Shown: positions 32,710 to 47,169, counted from the first letter of the stretch. The stretch is DNA of 64,000 nucleotides from Cupriavidus pinatubonensis (GCF_019602855.1 NZ_CP080767.1:3162001-3226000); one strand, 5' to 3'. Notes: a model not told the origin generated them from the letters alone. Made by a program: numbers and translations.

Positions 32710-33315
32710 TCAGCCTGCCGCCAGTGCGCGGTCGAGGAAGTCCAGCCGGTCCTGGCCCCAAAAGGGCTGGCCATCGTAGATAAACCACGGGGCCCCAAAG
32801 ACGCCCGCGGAGATCGCATCCTGCGTGTTTTGCGCATAGGCATCCTGCACGGCCTTCCCTTCGCTGGCCTTGAGCAGGTTGGCGCCGTCCAGGCCGGTTT
32901 CATCCGCAAGCTGGGCCAGCGTGGCGGCGTCGGCGATATTGCGCTGCTGCGCCCACACCGCCGCGCCGATGGCGCCGGTGAGCTGCATGGCCCGCGCGGT
33001 GCCGTGGGCAAGCTGGGCAGCGATGATCAGCTTGCTGGCCGCATCGCCGGACACCGGAAAATAAGTTGGATGGAGATTCAGCGGCAGCCCGAGGTATTCG
33101 CTCCAGCGCGCAAGCTCGACCAGGCGGTAGGCCTGCCGCTGCGGCGGACGCTGCGCGAGCGGCAAACCGCCCGAGACGGAAAACACCTTGCCGAGATCGC
33201 ACGGCTTCAGGTTCACCTGGGCACCGTGCCTGGCCGCGATGGCGACAAAGCGCTCATGGCCGAGGTACACGAAGGGGGACTGCGGCGTGAGATAGTAGTC
33301 GACCTGCTTGCTCAT
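32710..33315 (-). CDS. DsbA-like 2-hydroxychromene-2-carboxylate isomerase family protein
   Basis: 201 residues of thioredoxin/DsbA fold similar to NahD and kappa-class GSTs. Visible blocks are VDYYLTPQSPFVYLGHERF at the N-terminus (SPF in place of the CxxC, as in NahD), and SAGVFGAPWFIYDGQPFWGQDRLDFL with the cis-proline near the C-terminus. Members use glutathione to isomerise aromatic breakdown products; no aromatic catabolic genes are nearby, so the real substrate is unclear. Confidence 0.88.
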   Translation of the reverse strand: MSKQVDYYLTPQSPFVYLGHERFVAIAARHGAQVNLKPCDLGKVFSVSGGLPLAQRPPQRQAYRLVELARWSEYLGLPLNLHPTYFPVSGDAASKLIIAAQLAHGTARAMQLTGAIGAAVWAQQRNIADAATLAQLADETGLDGANLLKASEGKAVQDAYAQNTQDAISAGVFGAPWFIYDGQPFWGQDRLDFLDRALAAG

Positions 33316-33351
33316 CTTGCTCTCATCGAGGACATCCGGACGGGCCGGGAT

Positions 33352-33774
33352 TCAGAACGGCTTGACCACCACCAGGATCACCACTGCCAACAGCACAAGT
33401 ACGGGCAGTTCGTTGAACCAGCGGTAGAAGGTATGCGAGCGGGTGTTGCGGCCCGCCTCGAACTTCTTGAGCAGCCGGCCGCAGCCATGGTGATAGCCGA
33501 CCAGCACCAGCACCAGTGCCAGCTTGGCATGCATCCAGCCCTGCCCCGGCCCGCGGCCGATGCCGTAGCCGAGATACAGCCACAACCCGAACACCACCGC
33601 CGGCACGGCCAGCATGGTCATGAAGCGGTACAGCTTGCGCGCCATCAGCAGCAGGCGCTGCGTGCTGGCGGGCTCGGTCTCCATGGCCAGATTGACGAAG
33701 ATTCGCGGCAGGTAGAACAGGCCGGCAAACCAGGACACGACAAAGACGATATGAAGCGCTTTGACCCAGAGCAT
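33352..33774 (-). CDS. hemJ: Protoporphyrinogen IX oxidase HemJ
   Basis: 140 residues with four hydrophobic helices. HemJ oxidises protoporphyrinogen IX to protoporphyrin IX in heme synthesis in bacteria that lack HemG and HemY. The N-terminal block MLWVKALHIVFVVSWFAGL contains the conserved heme-ligand histidine, followed by FYLPRIFV; a second His lies in GWMHAKLALVLVLVGYHH. The start is 66 bp after the proA stop region. It may be read through from proA. Confidence 0.92.
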   Translation of the reverse strand: MLWVKALHIVFVVSWFAGLFYLPRIFVNLAMETEPASTQRLLLMARKLYRFMTMLAVPAVVFGLWLYLGYGIGRGPGQGWMHAKLALVLVLVGYHHGCGRLLKKFEAGRNTRSHTFYRWFNELPVLVLLAVVILVVVKPF

Positions 33775-33840
33775 TCAGCGAAGCGTTTGCGGAGCAGTTG
33801 TTGTTCTTTGCGGCGGGCATGATCGCCCGCCGGCGCGTTC

Positions 33841-35121
33841 TCAGGTACGGATCTCGCCGTGGCCGAACACCACATACTTCAGCGACGTCAGCCCTTCCAG
33901 TCCGACCGGGCCGCGTGCGTGCAGCTTGTCGTTGGAAATGCCGATCTCCGCGCCAAGGCCGTACTCGAAGCCGTCAGCAAAGCGCGTCGACGCGTTGATC
34001 ATCACGCTCGCCGAATCGACTTCGCGGATAAAGCGCATGCCGGTCGAGTAGTTCTCGGTGATGATCGAATCGGTATGGTGCGAGCCGTATTCGTTGATAT
34101 GCGCGATGGCCTCGTCAAGTCCGGCCACTGTCTTGATGGCGAGGATCGGGGCCAGGTACTCCAGGCGCCAGTCTTCTTCGTGCGCATCGACAAGCCCGCT
34201 GAAGCCCGCGGCTTCCAGCATGGCGCGCGTAGCCGGGCAGACACGCAGCTCGACGCCCTTTTCCTGGTAGATGCGGCACAGCGGCGGCAGCGCGCGCGCG
34301 GCGATGTCCTGCGACACCAGGAGCGTCTCCATGGTGTTGCACGGCGCGTAGCGCTGGGTCTTGGCGTTGTCGCAGACGCGCACGGCCTTGTCGAGGTCCG
34401 CGTCGGCGTCGATGAACACGTGGCAGATGCCGTCCAGATGCTTGATCATCGGCACGCGCGCTTCTTCCATCAGACGCGCGATCAGGCTCTTGCCGCCACG
34501 CGGCACGATCACGTCGACGTACTCGGTCATCGTGATCAGGCGGCCGACCGCAGCGCGGTCCGTGGTTTCGACGACTTGCACGGCCTCGGGCGGCAGGCCG
34601 GCGGACGCCAGGCCTTCAGCGACGAGCGCGGCCAGCGCGGTGTTCGATTCGATGGCCTCCGAGCCGCCGCGCAGGATCGTCGCATTGCCCGACTTCAGAC
34701 ACAGCGCCGCTGCATCAATGGTCACGTTCGGACGCGATTCGTAGATGATGCCGATCACGCCGAGCGGCACGCGCATCTGGCCGACCTGGATGCCGGTCGG
34801 GCGGAATTTCATGTTCGAGATCTCGCCGATCGGATCGGCCAGCGCGGCGATCTGCTCAAGGCCTTCAGCCATGGTCTTGATGGCCTTGTCCGACAGGGTC
34901 AGGCGGTCGACGAAGGCCGCATCCTGGCCGTTGGCGCGGGCACGCTCGACGTCACGCGCGTTGACGGCCTTGAGCTTGTCGGCATCACGGCGGATCGCCG
35001 CGGCAATGGTCAGCAGCGCGCGGTTCTTGTCGGCAGTGGAGGCGCGCGCCATCGCGCGCGATGCCGCGCGTGCCTGGCGGCCGACGCGGTCCATGTATTG
35101 GTTGAGATCGAGCTCGGTCAT
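33841..35121 (-). CDS. proA: Glutamate-5-semialdehyde dehydrogenase (gamma-glutamyl phosphate reductase)
   Basis: 426 residues. It catalyses the NADPH-dependent reduction of glutamyl 5-phosphate in proline synthesis. It has the aldehyde dehydrogenase fold; the catalytic cysteine is in [12 protein letters not shown], and other blocks are [32 protein letters not shown] and [16 protein letters not shown] near the C-terminus. It is the last gene of the bamE-dapB-leuS-lptE-holA-proA series, 72 bp behind holA. Confidence 0.97.
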   Translation of the reverse strand: MTELDLNQYMDRVGRQARAASRAMARASTADKNRALLTIAAAIRRDADKLKAVNARDVERARANGQDAAFVDRLTLSDKAIKTMAEGLEQIAALADPIGEISNMKFRPTGIQVGQMRVPLGVIGIIYESRPNVTIDAAALCLKSGNATILRGGSEAIESNTALAALVAEGLASAGLPPEAVQVVETTDRAAVGRLITMTEYVDVIVPRGGKSLIARLMEEARVPMIKHLDGICHVFIDADADLDKAVRVCDNAKTQRYAPCNTMETLLVSQDIAARALPPLCRIYQEKGVELRVCPATRAMLEAAGFSGLVDAHEEDWRLEYLAPILAIKTVAGLDEAIAHINEYGSHHTDSIITENYSTGMRFIREVDSASVMINASTRFADGFEYGLGAEIGISNDKLHARGPVGLEGLTSLKYVVFGHGEIRT

Positions 35122-35193
35122 GTTCGTGGCCTACAGACGACGGCCGTCTGAGAATGTTTCTTCGTTCCCGCGAGCGGGAGCGCGGTGCAAGGA

Positions 35194-36252
35194 TCAGCGC
35201 GCAATCATCAGCGCCAGCTGCTGCAAGCCATCCCATGGCTCTGCCGGCAGCGGCGCGCTGCCCGGTGGCGGCAGGTCTTGCAAACCCTTCACTTGCCGGT
35301 CCAGCCGCGCTGCCATTGCCAGCGCCGCATCGAGTTTGCCCTGCGTGAGCCGCTGCGCGGCCTGCGGCACCAGCCGTTCGCGTGCGCCCCAGACCCGCAG
35401 TTCGCGCATCAGCACGGCGGCGGGCTTGCCGGCCGCAATGCCTTGCCGGACCTTGGATAATACGCGAATTTCCTCGGTCAGCGCCCACAGCACCAGGACC
35501 GTGGCTTCGCCCTCGCCTCGCAGCCCTTCGAGCATGCGCACCAGCCGCGGCACGTCGCCGCCGAGCATCGCTTCAGACAGTTTGAAGACGTCGTAGCGGG
35601 CCACGTTGAGCACCGCATCGTGCACCTGGTCGAAGGTCAGTTCGCCGGTCGGGTACAACAGGCCGAGCTTCTGAATTTCCTGGTGGGCGGCCAGCAGGTT
35701 GCCTTCAACCTTGTCGGCAATGAACTGCAGCGCTCGCCGGCCGGGCTCGCCGCCTTCCACGCGCTGCTGCTGCAGGGCCAGGCGTTCGCCGACCCAGGCC
35801 GGCAGCCGGGTTCGGTCCACGGAGTCGACCTTGATCGATACGCCCGCACCTTCCAGCGCCTGGAACCACGCCGACTTCGACGTGGCGAAATCCAGCCGCG
35901 GCAGCGTGACGAGCATCACCACGTCGGGCGACGGCTGAGCCGCCACGGCGCGCAGCGCCTCGCCACCCTCTTTGCCAGGCTTGCCGGACGGAATGCGCAG
36001 TTCGACGATCTTGCGATCACCGAACAGCGACATCGACTGCTGCGCCTCGACGAGCTGGCTCCAGTGGAAATTGCGTTCGACCACGAGCACGTCGCGCTCG
36101 GAGAAACCGGCCTCGCGCGCGGTCTGGCGCAGGCGGTCCACCGCTTCGAGCACCAGCAAGTGCTCGTCGCCATGGACGACGTAGAGCGGCGCGAGACCCT
36201 TGGCCTTGGCCTGCCGCAAATGGGCGTCGAGTCCGTCGAGCTTGAGCTGCAT
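35194..36252 (-). CDS. holA: DNA polymerase III delta subunit
   Basis: 352 residues. The delta subunit is the wrench of the clamp loader that opens the beta ring. It has the AAA+-like fold without an ATP site: PLYVVHGDEHLLVLEAVDRL at the N-terminus, then a Gly/acid-rich region around LRIPSGKPGKEGGEAL, and the C-terminal collar (QVKGLQDLPPPGSAPLPAEPW). It follows lptE by 23 bp, a pairing conserved in proteobacteria. Confidence 0.94.
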   Translation of the reverse strand: MQLKLDGLDAHLRQAKAKGLAPLYVVHGDEHLLVLEAVDRLRQTAREAGFSERDVLVVERNFHWSQLVEAQQSMSLFGDRKIVELRIPSGKPGKEGGEALRAVAAQPSPDVVMLVTLPRLDFATSKSAWFQALEGAGVSIKVDSVDRTRLPAWVGERLALQQQRVEGGEPGRRALQFIADKVEGNLLAAHQEIQKLGLLYPTGELTFDQVHDAVLNVARYDVFKLSEAMLGGDVPRLVRMLEGLRGEGEATVLVLWALTEEIRVLSKVRQGIAAGKPAAVLMRELRVWGARERLVPQAAQRLTQGKLDAALAMAARLDRQVKGLQDLPPPGSAPLPAEPWDGLQQLALMIAR

Positions 36253-36275
36253 GCCGGTGCGGGACGTCGATGCGC

Positions 36276-36782
36276 TCAGATGGCCTTGACCGCGGCCAGC
36301 CGGCGCATGAGCTGCTGCACGATATCGCGCTGCATGTCGCGATAGAGCTGCTGCTCTTCGTAGTCCTTGGCCAGCGTATTGGCTTCGTTGTACGTAAGGT
36401 CGCGCGTGAGGATCAGCTGCGACGGCGCGATCAGTTCCTTGCCCGTGGCGTCGCGCAGGCGGAAGCTGAAGCGCTGCGTCAGGCGGTATTCGCGCACCAC
36501 GCCTTCGGTTGTGATCGACAAGATGGTCTTGGTGCGCGTGTCCTGCAGCACGTCCAGCAGCGCGTCGGCCTCTTTCTGGTCGGCCACGACCACGGTGTCC
36601 GAACCGCCGCGGATCGCGCGGCGCAGGTCGGCGCCCATCAGCGTATTGGGCGGAATGCCGATATAGAGCCGCTTGAACGCAAAGTCAGCATTGCCGCGCA
36701 TGTGGAAGCCGCAGCCCGCCAGCAGGCCCGTGGCCAGCATCGCGGCGAGCAGCTTGCGGCGGCCCTTGTCCAGTCGATCCAT
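36276..36782 (-). CDS. lptE: LPS-assembly lipoprotein LptE
   Basis: 168 residues from the ATG at 36782, which has AAGGA upstream; an in-frame ATG at 36800 would add six residues. The lipobox LLAGC (Cys about residue 24) follows a KGRRK-rich n-region. LptE forms the plug of the LptD channel that inserts LPS into the outer membrane. The family pattern GFHMRGNADFAFKRLYI directly after the cysteine is clear. It lies between leuS and holA as in most gammaproteobacteria and betaproteobacteria. Confidence 0.93.
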   Translation of the reverse strand: MDRLDKGRRKLLAAMLATGLLAGCGFHMRGNADFAFKRLYIGIPPNTLMGADLRRAIRGGSDTVVVADQKEADALLDVLQDTRTKTILSITTEGVVREYRLTQRFSFRLRDATGKELIAPSQLILTRDLTYNEANTLAKDYEEQQLYRDMQRDIVQQLMRRLAAVKAI

Positions 36783-36826
36783 TCTCGGCGATTCCTTCAT
36801 CCGCTTATCGGTTCCGATCCCTGTGC

Positions 36827-39598
<2,772 letters not shown>

Positions 39599-39626
39599 TC
39601 ACGGCCTTGCCAACCCGGGTGCCGCC

Positions 39627-40430
<804 letters not shown>

Positions 40431-40526
40431 TTACCTGGCGAAATCGGAAAACGGCCGGTCGCAAAGCGCCGGCCGGGAATCATGGTGGCAACCGTTGCGG
40501 GTTGCCTCACGCGCCTGAAGCGCGCT

Positions 40527-41150
40527 TCAGTTGGACTGTGGAGCGGATTCAGGCTGCGTAGCGGCGGCCGGCTGGGCGGCCGGCGTGGCGGCGGAAGTCT
40601 CCGGAGCGACCGCCTGCGGTTCGGTGGGTGCCGCCGGAGCGTCTTGCGGGGCAGCGGGCGTTGCCGCCGGCGCTGTTGCTGCCTGGCTGCTGGCACTGCC
40701 GCCGATGCCCGGTTTCTGGTCTTTCAGTGCCTTTTTCATGCCATCGATTTCGGCAATCAGCTCGTATTCGGACGGCAGTTCGTCACCGCCAAACTTCACC
40801 AGCTTGTCGCCGTCAAAGTAAACGGTAAAGCGGCGCTGCTGGACAATCGCTGCATTGCCACGGCGGAATGAGAACACGTAGTCCCAGCGATCGGCATGGA
40901 AGACGTCGGTCAGCAGTGGCGTACCGAGCAGGAATTTGACCTGGTCGCGGGTCATGCCCTCGTGCAGTTGCGAAGCCGCCTCACGCGAGACGAAGTTGCC
41001 CTGCACGATATTGATCCGATACGGCGTAATGGCGTTTGTGAGCTTGCGCGAAGTGGAGTCGTAGGTCGAGCAGGCACCGGCCAGAAGCGCCGCAGCCAGC
41101 AGGGAAATCACCAGCGTCGGACGCATGGCAGACGAACGGAATGAACGCAT
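40527..41150 (-). CDS. bamE: Outer membrane assembly lipoprotein BamE with a long C-terminal tail
   Basis: 207 residues from the ATG at 41150. A signal peptide ends with a lipobox-like LLAGAC (Cys about residue 27). The SmpA/OmlA fold is at residues about 40-125, with QGNFVSREAASQLHEGMTRD, VKFLLGTPLLTDVFHADRWDYVF and FTVYFDGDKLVKF. BamE belongs to the BAM complex that inserts outer membrane proteins. The last 60 residues are Ala/Pro/Gln-rich (ATPAAPQDAPAAPTEPQ), a feature not found in E. coli BamE. It is divergent from fur, the conserved arrangement. Confidence 0.94.
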   Translation of the reverse strand: MRSFRSSAMRPTLVISLLAAALLAGACSTYDSTSRKLTNAITPYRINIVQGNFVSREAASQLHEGMTRDQVKFLLGTPLLTDVFHADRWDYVFSFRRGNAAIVQQRRFTVYFDGDKLVKFGGDELPSEYELIAEIDGMKKALKDQKPGIGGSASSQAATAPAATPAAPQDAPAAPTEPQAVAPETSAATPAAQPAAATQPESAPQSN

Positions 41151-41268
41151 GTATCTCGCTTCCAGAGGGAAAGGAAAGTGCCGACAGGGACATTTCCGCC
41201 GCGCGGCGGCTGTCTGGGCTGCCACGGCGTCCGGCGGGCTGAAGCCGCCTTTGCTGGCCCTGGCACCG

Positions 41269-41284
41269 GGCGACTTTTGTCGCC
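41269..41284. repeat. Dyad GGCGAC-TTTT-GTCGCC between bamE and fur
   Basis: A perfect 6-bp-arm dyad in the 186-bp divergent region, 53 bp before the fur start. It could be a regulatory site for either gene. No Fur box (GATAATGATAATCATTATC-like) was found here. Confidence 0.4.
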
Positions 41285-41336
41285 AAAACCCTTATGATTC
41301 AACTATCCAGACATTGTACTCTAGGGAGTCACGCCC

Positions 41337-41768
41337 ATGCCGAGTCCGGCGGAGCTCAAGAATATCGGCCTAAAGGCGACCGTGCCGCGGCTGAAAATTC
41401 TTGAGATTTTTCAGACCAGTGAACAGCGCCACCTGAGCGCTGAAGACGTCTACCGAATCCTGCTCAACGAGCATATGGATATCGGCCTGGCGACCGTTTA
41501 CCGTGTGCTCACCCAGTTCGAGCAGGCGGGCCTTCTGTCGCGCAACAATTTCGAATCCGGCAAGGCCATTTTCGAGCTCAACGAAGGCAAGCACCACGAC
41601 CACTTGGTATGCCTCGATTGCGGCCGCGTGGAGGAGTTCTTCGACGGCGAGATCGAGCAACGCCAGCAAAGCATCGCGCGCGAACGCGGCTTTGCGCTGC
41701 AGGAACATGCGTTGTCGCTGTACGGCAACTGCACCAAAACTGATTGTCCCCACAGACCAAAACGATAA
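41337..41768 (+). CDS. fur: Ferric uptake regulator
   Basis: 143 residues. Fur is an iron-dependent dimeric repressor of iron acquisition genes. The N-terminal winged helix has [15 protein letters not shown] and the recognition region [17 protein letters not shown]; metal-site motifs are [11 protein letters not shown] and the C-terminal [12 protein letters not shown]. The length and sequence are typical of betaproteobacterial Fur. A bidirectional terminator follows. Confidence 0.97.
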   Translation: MPSPAELKNIGLKATVPRLKILEIFQTSEQRHLSAEDVYRILLNEHMDIGLATVYRVLTQFEQAGLLSRNNFESGKAIFELNEGKHHDHLVCLDCGRVEEFFDGEIEQRQQSIARERGFALQEHALSLYGNCTKTDCPHRPKR

Positions 41769-41804
41769 GCCGGCCACCGCTCGTGCGCGGCGGGATGGCA
41801 GCAA

Positions 41805-41836
41805 GAAAAAACCGGCGCCTGTGCGCCGGTTTTTTC
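41805..41836. terminator. Bidirectional terminator between fur and phcA
   Basis: Perfect 8-bp arms ACCGGCGC (41811-41818) and GCGCCGGT (41823-41830) with loop CTGT, flanked by AAAAA and TTTTT. It serves both convergent genes. Confidence 0.9.
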
Positions 41837-41864
41837 TTGGGTCCGAATGAGCCTGAGGCTGCGA

Positions 41865-42851
41865 TCAGGGGGTTTCGACGTCCTGCTCGGCAACCATACG
41901 CAGCTGCCGTGCGGCCGGCATGCCGACGAATTCGCCCACTACCTGTCGGAACAGGCCGCGCGCCCACACCAGCATCGGGTGCGTATTGCGGCTGCGGTGC
42001 CAGAACATGTTCAGACCGACTGTGGTGTTGAGCTCGGCCGGCAGCGGAAACGCCTTGAGGCCGTAGGTCTCGCAGGCCATGTCCTTGGTCAGTGCGTTGA
42101 CCGTGAAGATCATGTCGGTCTGCGCGGCCAGCTCGGCCTGCGCACGCCACGAATGGACGGTCAGCGTCGCGTTGCGCTTGAGCCCTCGCTGCTGCAATGC
42201 GTAGTCGAGCGGGATCAGCGACGGAGCCGGCCGGCCCGCGCCGCCCGAATGCGCCATGAAGATATGGCCACAGTCGAGGTATTGCTCCAGCGTGCACTGG
42301 CCTTTCAGCAGCGGATGGTTCTTGCGTGCGCACACCCACAGGCTCAGCGACGTCACCATCTCCTCGACGATTTCCGGATGCCGCGTCGGGAACGGCGAAA
42401 AAGCCAGGTCGAGTTCGTTCGCGCGCATCGAAGCCACATCGGTTTCCCACGAATGGGATTCGACCAGCTTGATATGCAGTTCCGGTGCCAGCTGCTTGAT
42501 GCGCAGCACGAAACGGTTGAACACCGTGTCGCCCAGTTCCGCGGCAAAGCCGATGCTCAGCGTGCCCGTGGCGATCGCCGGATCGAAATTGTCGGCATCG
42601 CCTTCATTGATCGACGACCACAGGTCCAGCATGTCGCGGATCTTGGGGCCAAGTTCGAGCGCGCGGGGCGTCGGGGTCAGCCCGTGCGGCACACGGATGA
42701 AAAGCGGATCGTCGAAGATCTCGCGCAGCCGGCCAAGCGAATGCGACACGGCCGGGGCCGTCATGTGCATTTTCTCCGCGACATAGGTCGCGTTCCGCTT
42801 GCTCAGCAGTTCGGTGAAAATCACAAGAAGCTTGGTGTCCACGTTCACCAT
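41865..42851 (-). CDS. phcA: PhcA, LysR-type global regulator of the Phc system
   Basis: 328 residues. The LysR helix-turn-helix is at residues about 8-65 (FTELLSKRNATYVAEKMHMT, APAVSHSLGRLREIFDDPLF) and the effector domain follows. The MVNVDTKLLVIF start and the overall sequence match PhcA of Ralstonia, the regulator that switches virulence, motility and exopolysaccharide genes with cell density; in other bacteria of this group it controls density-dependent traits. PhcR restrains it until the PhcB-made ester accumulates. It is 23 kb from phcBSRQ. A slightly AT-rich 272-bp region lies upstream. Confidence 0.88.
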   Translation of the reverse strand: MVNVDTKLLVIFTELLSKRNATYVAEKMHMTAPAVSHSLGRLREIFDDPLFIRVPHGLTPTPRALELGPKIRDMLDLWSSINEGDADNFDPAIATGTLSIGFAAELGDTVFNRFVLRIKQLAPELHIKLVESHSWETDVASMRANELDLAFSPFPTRHPEIVEEMVTSLSLWVCARKNHPLLKGQCTLEQYLDCGHIFMAHSGGAGRPAPSLIPLDYALQQRGLKRNATLTVHSWRAQAELAAQTDMIFTVNALTKDMACETYGLKAFPLPAELNTTVGLNMFWHRSRNTHPMLVWARGLFRQVVGEFVGMPAARQLRMVAEQDVETP

Positions 42852-42937
42852 GATCAGGCCCTGTTCCGATTTATTCCGATCTTAGATGGCCCCGCGACTT
42901 GCACTGGCTGCACATCAGATATCAACGGCTCGTTATT

Positions 42938-42966
42938 AGTGTAAGTGGAAAAAACGCCATCGGAAA
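42938..42966 (-). promoter_or_regulatory. Candidate promoter of phcA
   Basis: Minus-strand -35 TTTCCG (42961-42966), 17-bp spacer and -10 TACACT (42938-42943) with TAATAA behind it. The -35 is weak. It would give an 80-base leader. Confidence 0.3.
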
Positions 42967-43087
42967 GCAGATTCAGCATTTCACTCCGGGCAATGGTCTG
43001 CATTTTTCGCGACTGTATGATGAACTTCAGGTCCATTTCGTGAAAAAGGGCTCCCGCCGTCGGACAGCAATCACATGAAGGTCGGCG

Positions 43088-43093
43088 TATAGT
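43088..43093 (+). promoter_or_regulatory. Candidate -10 box of the flavin reductase-like gene
   Basis: A TATAGT hexamer 30 bp before the start codon at 43124. No clear -35 box is seen. Confidence 0.25.
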
Positions 43094-43123
43094 CGGGTTT
43101 CCCCCGATCCCACTTTTGCGCCT

Positions 43124-43732
43124 ATGCCATCACACCGCCAAGCGGTTCAACTCGTGAAAGCCTACCGGTTGCTGAACCACGGGCCGACCGTGCTGGTCAG
43201 CGCAGCCGCCGGCGGGCACCGCAACATCATGGCGGCCGCATGGGCGATGCCGCTGGATTTCTCGCCGCCCAAGGTCGCGGTGGTGCTGGACAAGAGCACT
43301 TGGACACGCCAGCTGCTGGAGCAGAGCGGCGAATTTGTGCTCCAGGTGCCGACCGTGAGCCAGGTCGACCTGACCGAAGCGCTCGGATCCAGTTCCGGGC
43401 AATCGCTCGCCGAGCAGCAAAGCACGGACAAGTTCGAAACCTTCGGCCTGGAAACGTTCGCCGGCGACGTCGTCGGCGCCCCGCTGCTGGCTGGCTGCGC
43501 CGCCTGGCTGGAATGCCGGCTGCTGCCCGAACCGCCGATCCAGCAAACCTACGACCTGTTCCTCGGCGAAGTGGTGGCGGCCCATGCCGATGCGCGCGTA
43601 TTCAGCAACGGTCGGTGGCATTTCGAAGGACACGACGCCCTGCGCACGATCCACCACGTCGCCGGCGGCCATTTCCTTGTGGATGGTGCCGCCGTGGACG
43701 CACGGCCGCTCGCGGCACGGCCCGCCAGTTGA
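43124..43732 (+). CDS. Flavin reductase-like domain protein
   Basis: 202 residues. It has the FMN-binding split-barrel fold of the flavoredoxin/flavin reductase family: an N-terminal PTVLVSAAAGGHRNIMAAAW (flavin phosphate region with a serine-rich loop), VVLDKSTWTRQLLEQSGEFVLQVP and YDLFLGEVVAAHADARVF. Such proteins bind FMN and reduce flavin or a partner. No oxygenase gene is adjacent, so the partner is unknown. The ATG at 43124 is preceded by the -10-like TATAGT. Confidence 0.88.
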   Translation: MPSHRQAVQLVKAYRLLNHGPTVLVSAAAGGHRNIMAAAWAMPLDFSPPKVAVVLDKSTWTRQLLEQSGEFVLQVPTVSQVDLTEALGSSSGQSLAEQQSTDKFETFGLETFAGDVVGAPLLAGCAAWLECRLLPEPPIQQTYDLFLGEVVAAHADARVFSNGRWHFEGHDALRTIHHVAGGHFLVDGAAVDARPLAARPAS

Positions 43733-43756
43733 CGCGTAGCTTGACGCCCGCCCAAA

Positions 43757-43785
43757 GAAAAACGCGCCCGAAGGCGCGTTTTTTC
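43757..43785. terminator. Bidirectional terminator between the flavin reductase-like gene and gapA
   Basis: Perfect 8-bp arms AACGCGCC and GGCGCGTT (43761-43768, 43773-43780) with loop CGAA, preceded by AAA and followed by TTTT. Confidence 0.9.
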
Positions 43786-43801
43786 GCGACAGGCAGCCGG
43801 A

Positions 43802-44824
<1,023 letters not shown>

Positions 44825-44861
44825 CTAGAAAACTGGGGCGCCGGGTTGTCCGCCGCGACTC

Positions 44862-46895
44862 TTATTGCAGCGTGTCCTTGACGGTCCGCACGACGTTCTC
44901 GACGGTGAAGCCGAAGTGCTTGAACAGCACGCCGGCCGGCGCCGACTCGCCGAAGGTGTCAATGCCCACAACAGCCTGGACCTGGTATTTCCACCAGAAA
45001 TCCGTCACACCGGCTTCCACGGCCACGCGGGGCACGCCGGCCGGCAGGACGCTCGCCTTGTAGGCGCTGTCCTGCTTGTCGAACACAGTCGTGGCCGGAA
45101 TCGATACCACGCGCACGTGCACGCCTTCGGCGGCCAGCTGGTCGGCAGCGCCGACGGCCAGGCCCACTTCGGAGCCGGTGGCCAGGATCACGGCGTCGGG
45201 ACGGCCGGTGTTCGCGTTCGTGCCGTCGCGCAGCACGTAGCCGCCGCGCGCGATATTGGCGCGGGTCGCGTCGTCACGCTGCTGGAACGGCAGGTTCTGG
45301 CGGCTGAAGATCAGGCAGCTCGGGCCGTTTTCGCGGCGGATCGCCTCGGCCCAGGCCACGGCGGTCTCAGTGGTGTCGGCGGTACGCCAGACGTCCATGT
45401 TCGGGATCAGGCGCAGGCTGGCGACGTGTTCGATCGACTGGTGCGTCGGGCCGTCTTCGCCCAGGCCGATCGAGTCATGGGTGAACACGAACAGCGAGCG
45501 GATTTTCATCAGCGCCGCCATGCGCAGCGCGTTGCGGCTGTAGTCCGAGAAGGTCAGGAACGTGGCGCCGTAGGGGATGTAGCCACCGTGCAGCGTAATA
45601 CCGTTCAGGATGGCGCTCATGCCGAACTCGCGCACACCATAGTTGATGTGGTTGCCCCAGGCATCCACACGCACGGCCTGGCTGCCCGACCAGTTGGTCA
45701 GGTTCGAGCCGGTCAGGTCGGCCGAGCCGCCGAGGAATTCGGGCAGCACCGGGCCGAAGGCCTCGATGGTGTTCTGGCTCGCCTTGCGGGTAGCGATGGT
45801 CTCGGCCTTTTCCTCGCACTTGGCGATGAAGGCGTCGACGGCGGCGTCGAAGCTGCCTGGCAGCTCGCCGCGCATGCGGCGCTGGAATTCACCGGCTTCA
45901 TACGGGTGGCGGTCGGCGTAGCCTTCGAACAGCGCGTTCCAGGCCTTTTCCAGGGCGAGGCCAGTGGCCTTGGCATCCCAGGCGTCGTAGACATCCGCCG
46001 GCACTTCGAACGGGGCGTGGGCCCAGCCAAGCGCTTCGCGCGTGGCCAGCACTTCGGCGCCGCCAAGCGGGGCGCCGTGCACGTCGTGACCGCCTTCCTT
46101 GTTGGGCGCGCCCTTGCCGATCTTGGTGCGGCAGCAGATCAGGGTCGGCTTGTCGCTGGCCTTGGCCTGCGAAATCGCCAGGTCGACAGCGGTCACGTCG
46201 TGGCCGTCGATGCCGCGGATCACGTTCCAGCCGTAGGCTTCGAAGCGCTTGGGCGTGTCGTCGTTGAACCAGTGCACCACGTCGCCATCGATCGAGATGC
46301 CGTTGTCATCCCACAGTGCGATCAGCTTGTTCAGCTTCAGCGTGCCGGCCAGCGAGCAAGCCTCGTGGCTGATGCCTTCCATCAGGCAGCCGTCGCCGAG
46401 GAACACGTAGGTGTAGTGATTGACAATGTTGAAGCCCGGGCGGTTGAATTCTTCACCGAGCAGGCGTTCGGCCAGCGCCATGCCGACGGCATTGGTGATG
46501 CCCTGGCCCAGCGGGCCGGTGGTCGTTTCCACGCCAGGGGTGATGCCGTATTCCGGGTGACCGGCGGTCTTGCTGTGAAGCTGGCGGAAGTTCTTCAGCT
46601 CCTCGATCGGCAGGTCATAGCCGGTCAGGTGCAGCAGCGCGTAGATCAGCATCGAGCCGTGGCCGTTCGACAGCACGAAGCGGTCGCGGTCCGCCCAGTG
46701 CGGATTGGCCGGGTTGTGCTTCAGGTGGCGGCCCCACAGCGCCACTGCGATATCGGCCATGCCCATCGGCGCGCCAGGATGGCCGGAATTGGCTTGCTGG
46801 ACGGCGTCCATGGCAAGCACGCGAATGGCATCGGCCATCAGCTTGGCAGGCTGGGAAGCAAAGGGACTTGTGGCGGGATGAGCAAGGGCGGACAT
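44862..46895 (-). CDS. tktA: Transketolase
   Basis: 677 residues from the ATG at 46895 ([20 protein letters not shown]); the frame stays open to 46937. The thiamine diphosphate enzyme of the pentose phosphate and Calvin pathways. The TPP motif [23 protein letters not shown] is visible, as are the N-terminal [14 protein letters not shown] and the C-terminal pyrimidine domain with [15 protein letters not shown]. It starts an operon with gapA. An ATTTTA/TAAAAT box (46937-46942) upstream could be a -10. Confidence 0.97.
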   Translation of the reverse strand: MSALAHPATSPFASQPAKLMADAIRVLAMDAVQQANSGHPGAPMGMADIAVALWGRHLKHNPANPHWADRDRFVLSNGHGSMLIYALLHLTGYDLPIEELKNFRQLHSKTAGHPEYGITPGVETTTGPLGQGITNAVGMALAERLLGEEFNRPGFNIVNHYTYVFLGDGCLMEGISHEACSLAGTLKLNKLIALWDDNGISIDGDVVHWFNDDTPKRFEAYGWNVIRGIDGHDVTAVDLAISQAKASDKPTLICCRTKIGKGAPNKEGGHDVHGAPLGGAEVLATREALGWAHAPFEVPADVYDAWDAKATGLALEKAWNALFEGYADRHPYEAGEFQRRMRGELPGSFDAAVDAFIAKCEEKAETIATRKASQNTIEAFGPVLPEFLGGSADLTGSNLTNWSGSQAVRVDAWGNHINYGVREFGMSAILNGITLHGGYIPYGATFLTFSDYSRNALRMAALMKIRSLFVFTHDSIGLGEDGPTHQSIEHVASLRLIPNMDVWRTADTTETAVAWAEAIRRENGPSCLIFSRQNLPFQQRDDATRANIARGGYVLRDGTNANTGRPDAVILATGSEVGLAVGAADQLAAEGVHVRVVSIPATTVFDKQDSAYKASVLPAGVPRVAVEAGVTDFWWKYQVQAVVGIDTFGESAPAGVLFKHFGFTVENVVRTVKDTLQ

Positions 46896-47169
46896 GCGGG
46901 CGTAAGGGCGCTGGGCCTGGCGGCAGGAAAACAGCAATTTTAGCAGAAGCTAAGGGTAAATCCGGCTGCAACGCTGCCGTCGGACGGACCGGACAGGGGC
47001 CGGTAATCGCACAGGCACTTGCCCGGCAGCGATCGCAGATTGCCGTTGATGCACTTTGGAGCGCGGGGCGAGGACTTCGACAGCACCGGCGCGCACGCGT
47101 AAGATGCACACTCGCACCGCGCTCCCGCATCCATTAAGGAACGCGAGGTTTCCCCGACAGGAGACGACC

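Noticed and set aside
44865-46943. 692-codon plus-strand frame over tktA
   Set aside because: Antisense shadow of transketolase; composition typical for the complementary frame of a GC-rich gene.
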